A stretch of 14,536 bases of DNA. Source: Eubacteriales bacterium. GTDB taxonomy: Bacteria > Bacillota_A > Clostridia > Christensenellales > Aristaeellaceae. The stretch spans positions 1 to 14,536 of the forward strand of contig JARKQO010000005.1 in the NCBI GenBank assembly GCA_029974855.1, in the 5' to 3' direction. Every line of letters begins with the position of its first letter. The first letter of the stretch is position 1. A program made the translations under genes and the position numbers. Shown piece by piece: positions 11,996-14,536 of the stretch. Under the pieces are notes generated by a model that had not been told where the DNA came from, ran no database searches, and was given only the letters and a program-made list of their open reading frames with translations.

Positions 11996-14536
11996 CTAGG
12001 GAAGCGGGGAAGCGAAGGCCAAACCGTAGAGCCCGTTGCCGTGGGCGGCAAGGGGGGCCATCAGGTAGGGCCTGGTGCGCAAAACGGCGGTATAGGGGAT
12101 GGCTTGGGCTTCCGAGAAAGTATAGGGCACAACCAGAAGGCTGTCAAGAGGATGGGCAAGGTCCGTGAAGAAGCGCAGGGAGCAGCCCAGCTCCCGGAGG
12201 ACCTGCTCCAAAGTCTGGCGGGCCAGCTCCAGGTTTTGGGTGGTGGGCTCCACCCGGCCCTGGAGGGCGTCGGCGGCGTCCCGGACGGCCTGGGCCTCCT
12301 GGGAGGCTTCCGGGGCGTCCTGGGCGGGGGCCTGGGTCTGCCGGGACTGGCCCAGCACGGTTTCCTCCACCTCCGGGTCCGAAGAGGAGGCCTCCCCGCC
12401 CCAAAGGGTCAAAGCCGGGCTCACGTCCATCAGCAGCCGGGCCGAGGGCAAAGCCGGGGTGATGTCCAGGCGGGCGGAGCCCTTCACCAGCTCCAGGCGC
12501 ACCTGGGCCAAGGGCGCGCCCAAGGCGGCGCTGTCCAGGGCGGCGGGGGCGTCCTGGGGCAGGGCTCCGCCGCCGGCCACGGGGGTGAGGGTGAAAGCGA
12601 AGCGGCTGCCCAGCCGGGTGAGGCCTTCCCGGGCCATCAGGGCCTCCAGGGCCTCCCCCCGGAGGTCCTCCAAGGCCAGGTAGCAGTAGGCCCCTTCCAG
12701 GCCAAAGGCGATGTGGGTGATGCGCTGGCGGCGCAGATGCTCCAGGTGGGTGTAGGTGAGGGTCAAGGTGCGGCCCGTGACGATGGGGTTGCCGTCCAAA
12801 TCGGTGGCATAGCCCCCGTCGGCCCGAAGCTCGGGCTCCCCTTGCAAAATCAGCAAGGCCGCGTCGTAGCCCGGCCGCAGCCGCAGGGAGGGGGTGAAGG
12901 GCCGGACCTTGCCGGACAAGGCCTCGGTGAGCATTTCCCCGTAGGCCACGCCGCTGATGTTCAGCTTTTGCACCGTGGCGGTGATCAAATCCAGCTTGCG
13001 GCCGTCGCTGAAGAGGATGACGTCGTGGACCGGATCGATTTTGGCCAGGGGGTCGTAGGGCCGGAAGTGGCGGGGATCGAAATCGATGAAGAACATGGGG
13101 GAATCCGGGTCGATCTCCAGCTCGTAGTAGGGCTTGGCGATCAGCTGGTCGGTGAGGTAGGGGTAGTTGCCGGGCTGCTCCCCGGGAATGCGGATGAGCC
13201 TGCCGGTGATCTTATCCCCGGGCAGCAGGTCCCCGGAGTCGTAGGTAAAGGGAAACTCCTCGGGGTCCGGCTGGCCCATGACCTTGCGGGCTTCCTCCGG
13301 GAAGATCAGCACGGGGATGGGCAGAATGTCCACCTCCACCTCCGCCACACCGGGAAGAAAGTCCGGGTGGCCCACGGGAATGCCGATGCGGGCGGTGTAG
13401 CTTCCCACCTGGACCGGGGCGTCGGAAAGGGGCTTGGAGCCGGAGAACCAGGCGATGGAGACCCCCTTGGGCAGCAGCCCGGAGGCGAAGGAGAACTTCT
13501 TGCCGTTATAGGTTTTGAACTGGGGGTCCAGGGAGAAGGGGAAGCGCACATGGGACACCAGGAAGGAATACTGGGGGCTGAAGGCAAAGCCGTCGGCTGT
13601 GTCCTGGGTGAGGGTCACGTTGGCCCGGGCGCAGGCGAATACCCGGAAGGTCACCACGTCGCCGGCTTGGAGCCCGGGGATGTTGCACTCCCCAAAGCGC
13701 TCCAGCACCCGGCCCGCCTGGGGCACATAGGTATCGGGCATGGGGACCTCGGAGGGGCCCACCAGGTACTGGACCCCGGAGGTGGCCGCGCCGGAGGCGG
13801 TGTAGGTGATGGTGCCCAAGGCGTTCACGGCCACGTCCGCGATGGCGGGCAGAGCGTCCGGGTCGCCGGAGCCGCTTAGGATCACGGTGGCGTAGGTGTT
13901 GGCGTCGGACAGCACCACCGCGTCCACGCTGGACAGGGGGGCGCTGCGCCACAGGTAGAGGAAGCCGTTCCGGTCCGTGGTGGCGGAGAAGGGGGCATTT
14001 TTGCCCAGCTTCAGCACGATCTGGGTATTGGGCAAGGCCGCGCCGCTGGGGTCGGAGATGAAGAGCACCGTGGGCATGAGCCCTGTGCCCGCGATGGGGC
14101 CCGGGGCGGGAAGGGTGAGGTTGGCGGGGCTTTTGATGTCCACGTCCACCAGGCCACCCCCGGACTTCACCACCCCGGCGGTCAGCAGCGCGCCGCCCCC
14201 CTGCACCGTGAGGGCGGAGCCCTGGCCCAAGGCGATGCCGCCCCCCAGGCAGGAGCTGCCCTCCAGGGCCAAGGTCACGGCGGCGTCGTGGCCCAGGTCC
14301 AAAAAGCCGGCGCTGTCCAGCCCCAACAAAGTGACGGTGGCCCGGACCCTGGGATCGATGAGGATATTGCCGGTGGCCGGGCCGTGGGTGGTGATCCGGT
14401 AGGTTCCGTCTTAAGCTATCCGCAGGTCCGCCCCGGCCAGCACCAGGGTTTGCTCCCCCAAAGCGATGGTTTCCAGGGCCAGGACGCCGCTGGCGTCCAA
14501 AGCGGCGGAGTAGCCCATTCCGGCGGGAGGGGCCTT
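11996..14536 (-). pseudogene. Large MBG-domain surface protein, 5' end outside window, in-frame TAA
   Basis: About 845 codons are visible, running off the right edge. Reading from the edge: a repetitive beta-rich part (14536 to about 14090) resembling the carbohydrate-binding/beta-helix type (DGTYRITTHGPATGNILIDP, then GGGIALGQGSALTVQGGG); an Ig/CNA-like segment (about 14080-13850); one MBG-like domain (YNGKKF to SYTARIGI, about 13540-13320); a clear MBG domain (MGQPDPEEFPFTYDSGDLLPG, GRLIRIPGE, about 13280-13105); then an uncharacterised C-terminal half with a Gln/Ala-rich helical stretch (about 12345-12175) and no sorting signal or C-terminal membrane segment. In-frame TAA at 14411-14413 interrupts coding text that continues in the same frame on both sides. 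A restart would need a TTG (14327-14329) without a ribosome binding site. It is either a nonsense-mutated gene or a one-base error. Function unknown; probably extracellular adhesion or polysaccharide binding. Confidence 0.8.
14411..14413 (-). other. In-frame TAA stop within the surface-protein gene
   Basis: The minus-strand text reads ...AGADLRIA-stop-DGTYRITTHG... in one uninterrupted frame from 14536. Both flanks look like genuine, GC-rich coding sequence of the same domain. A single substitution (for example GAA to TAA) would produce it. TAA is used as a genuine stop by other genes here (4561-4563), so recoding is unlikely. Confidence 0.85.

Noticed and set aside
11984..13879. Long + strand open frame (about 630 codons) opposite the MBG protein
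   Set aside because: Gly/Gln/Val-rich shadow text, while the minus frame shows recognisable MBG motifs and operon spacing with the LCP gene.

Overview
The window reads as chromosomal DNA of a GC-rich member of the Clostridia (Firmicutes), plausibly an uncultured gut lineage. The grounds are strong AGGAGG-type ribosome binding sites, TATAAT and extended -10 promoters, a clostridial-type LysA, an LCP (LytR-CpsA-Psr) protein, a CUT1 sugar transporter lacking its own ATPase, and MBG-type surface-protein domains. Family or genus cannot be fixed from the sequence. No tRNA, rRNA, CRISPR array, phage or transposase gene is seen.

Region 1 (1-739): a small DUF4163/DUF3298 (RsiV/PdaC-like) protein without a signal peptide, whose Shine-Dalgarno lies in the right arm of a perfect 8-bp hairpin. 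Region 2 (740-1073): no gene. It holds a block of six small hairpins bracketed by two exact 21-bp direct repeats, then an AT-rich promoter and a perfect 18-bp LacI-type operator.

Region 3 (1043-6471): a self-contained sugar-utilisation locus on the + strand: a GH172 (DUF2961) glycoside hydrolase, a LacI-family repressor overlapping it by ATGA, an extracellular solute-binding protein, and two MalF/MalG-type permeases. The same 14-bp palindromic core stands before the hydrolase and before the binding protein, so the repressor probably controls both units and itself. A GC-rich hairpin separates binding protein from permeases, and a rho-independent terminator ends the locus. The likely logic is import of a furanoside oligosaccharide (fructofuranoside or arabinofuranoside) and cytosolic hydrolysis by GH172. 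The transporter ATPase must be supplied from elsewhere.

Region 4 (6412-7846): lysA, diaminopimelate decarboxylase, as a single gene. Its likely promoter overlaps the terminator of the sugar locus. A strong hairpin closes it and faces the convergent next gene.

Region 5 (7868-14536): cell-envelope genes. A minus-strand single-pass membrane protein has a long Ala/Glu-rich coiled coil made of 30-residue and 11-residue repeats and a Pro/Thr tail. A divergent + strand gene encodes a GT39/PMT-like polytopic glycosyltransferase. After a bidirectional terminator and another hairpin repeat comes a minus-strand pair: an LCP-family protein and, upstream of it, a large MBG-domain surface protein that runs off the right edge. 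Both members of this pair carry an apparent lesion: the LCP gene needs a -1 shift at a C5/G5 inverted pair to join its signal peptide to its catalytic domain, and the surface-protein gene has an in-frame TAA at 14411-14413. These two interruptions, the dual-operator GH172 locus and the repeat-built coiled coil are the points most worth a second look.
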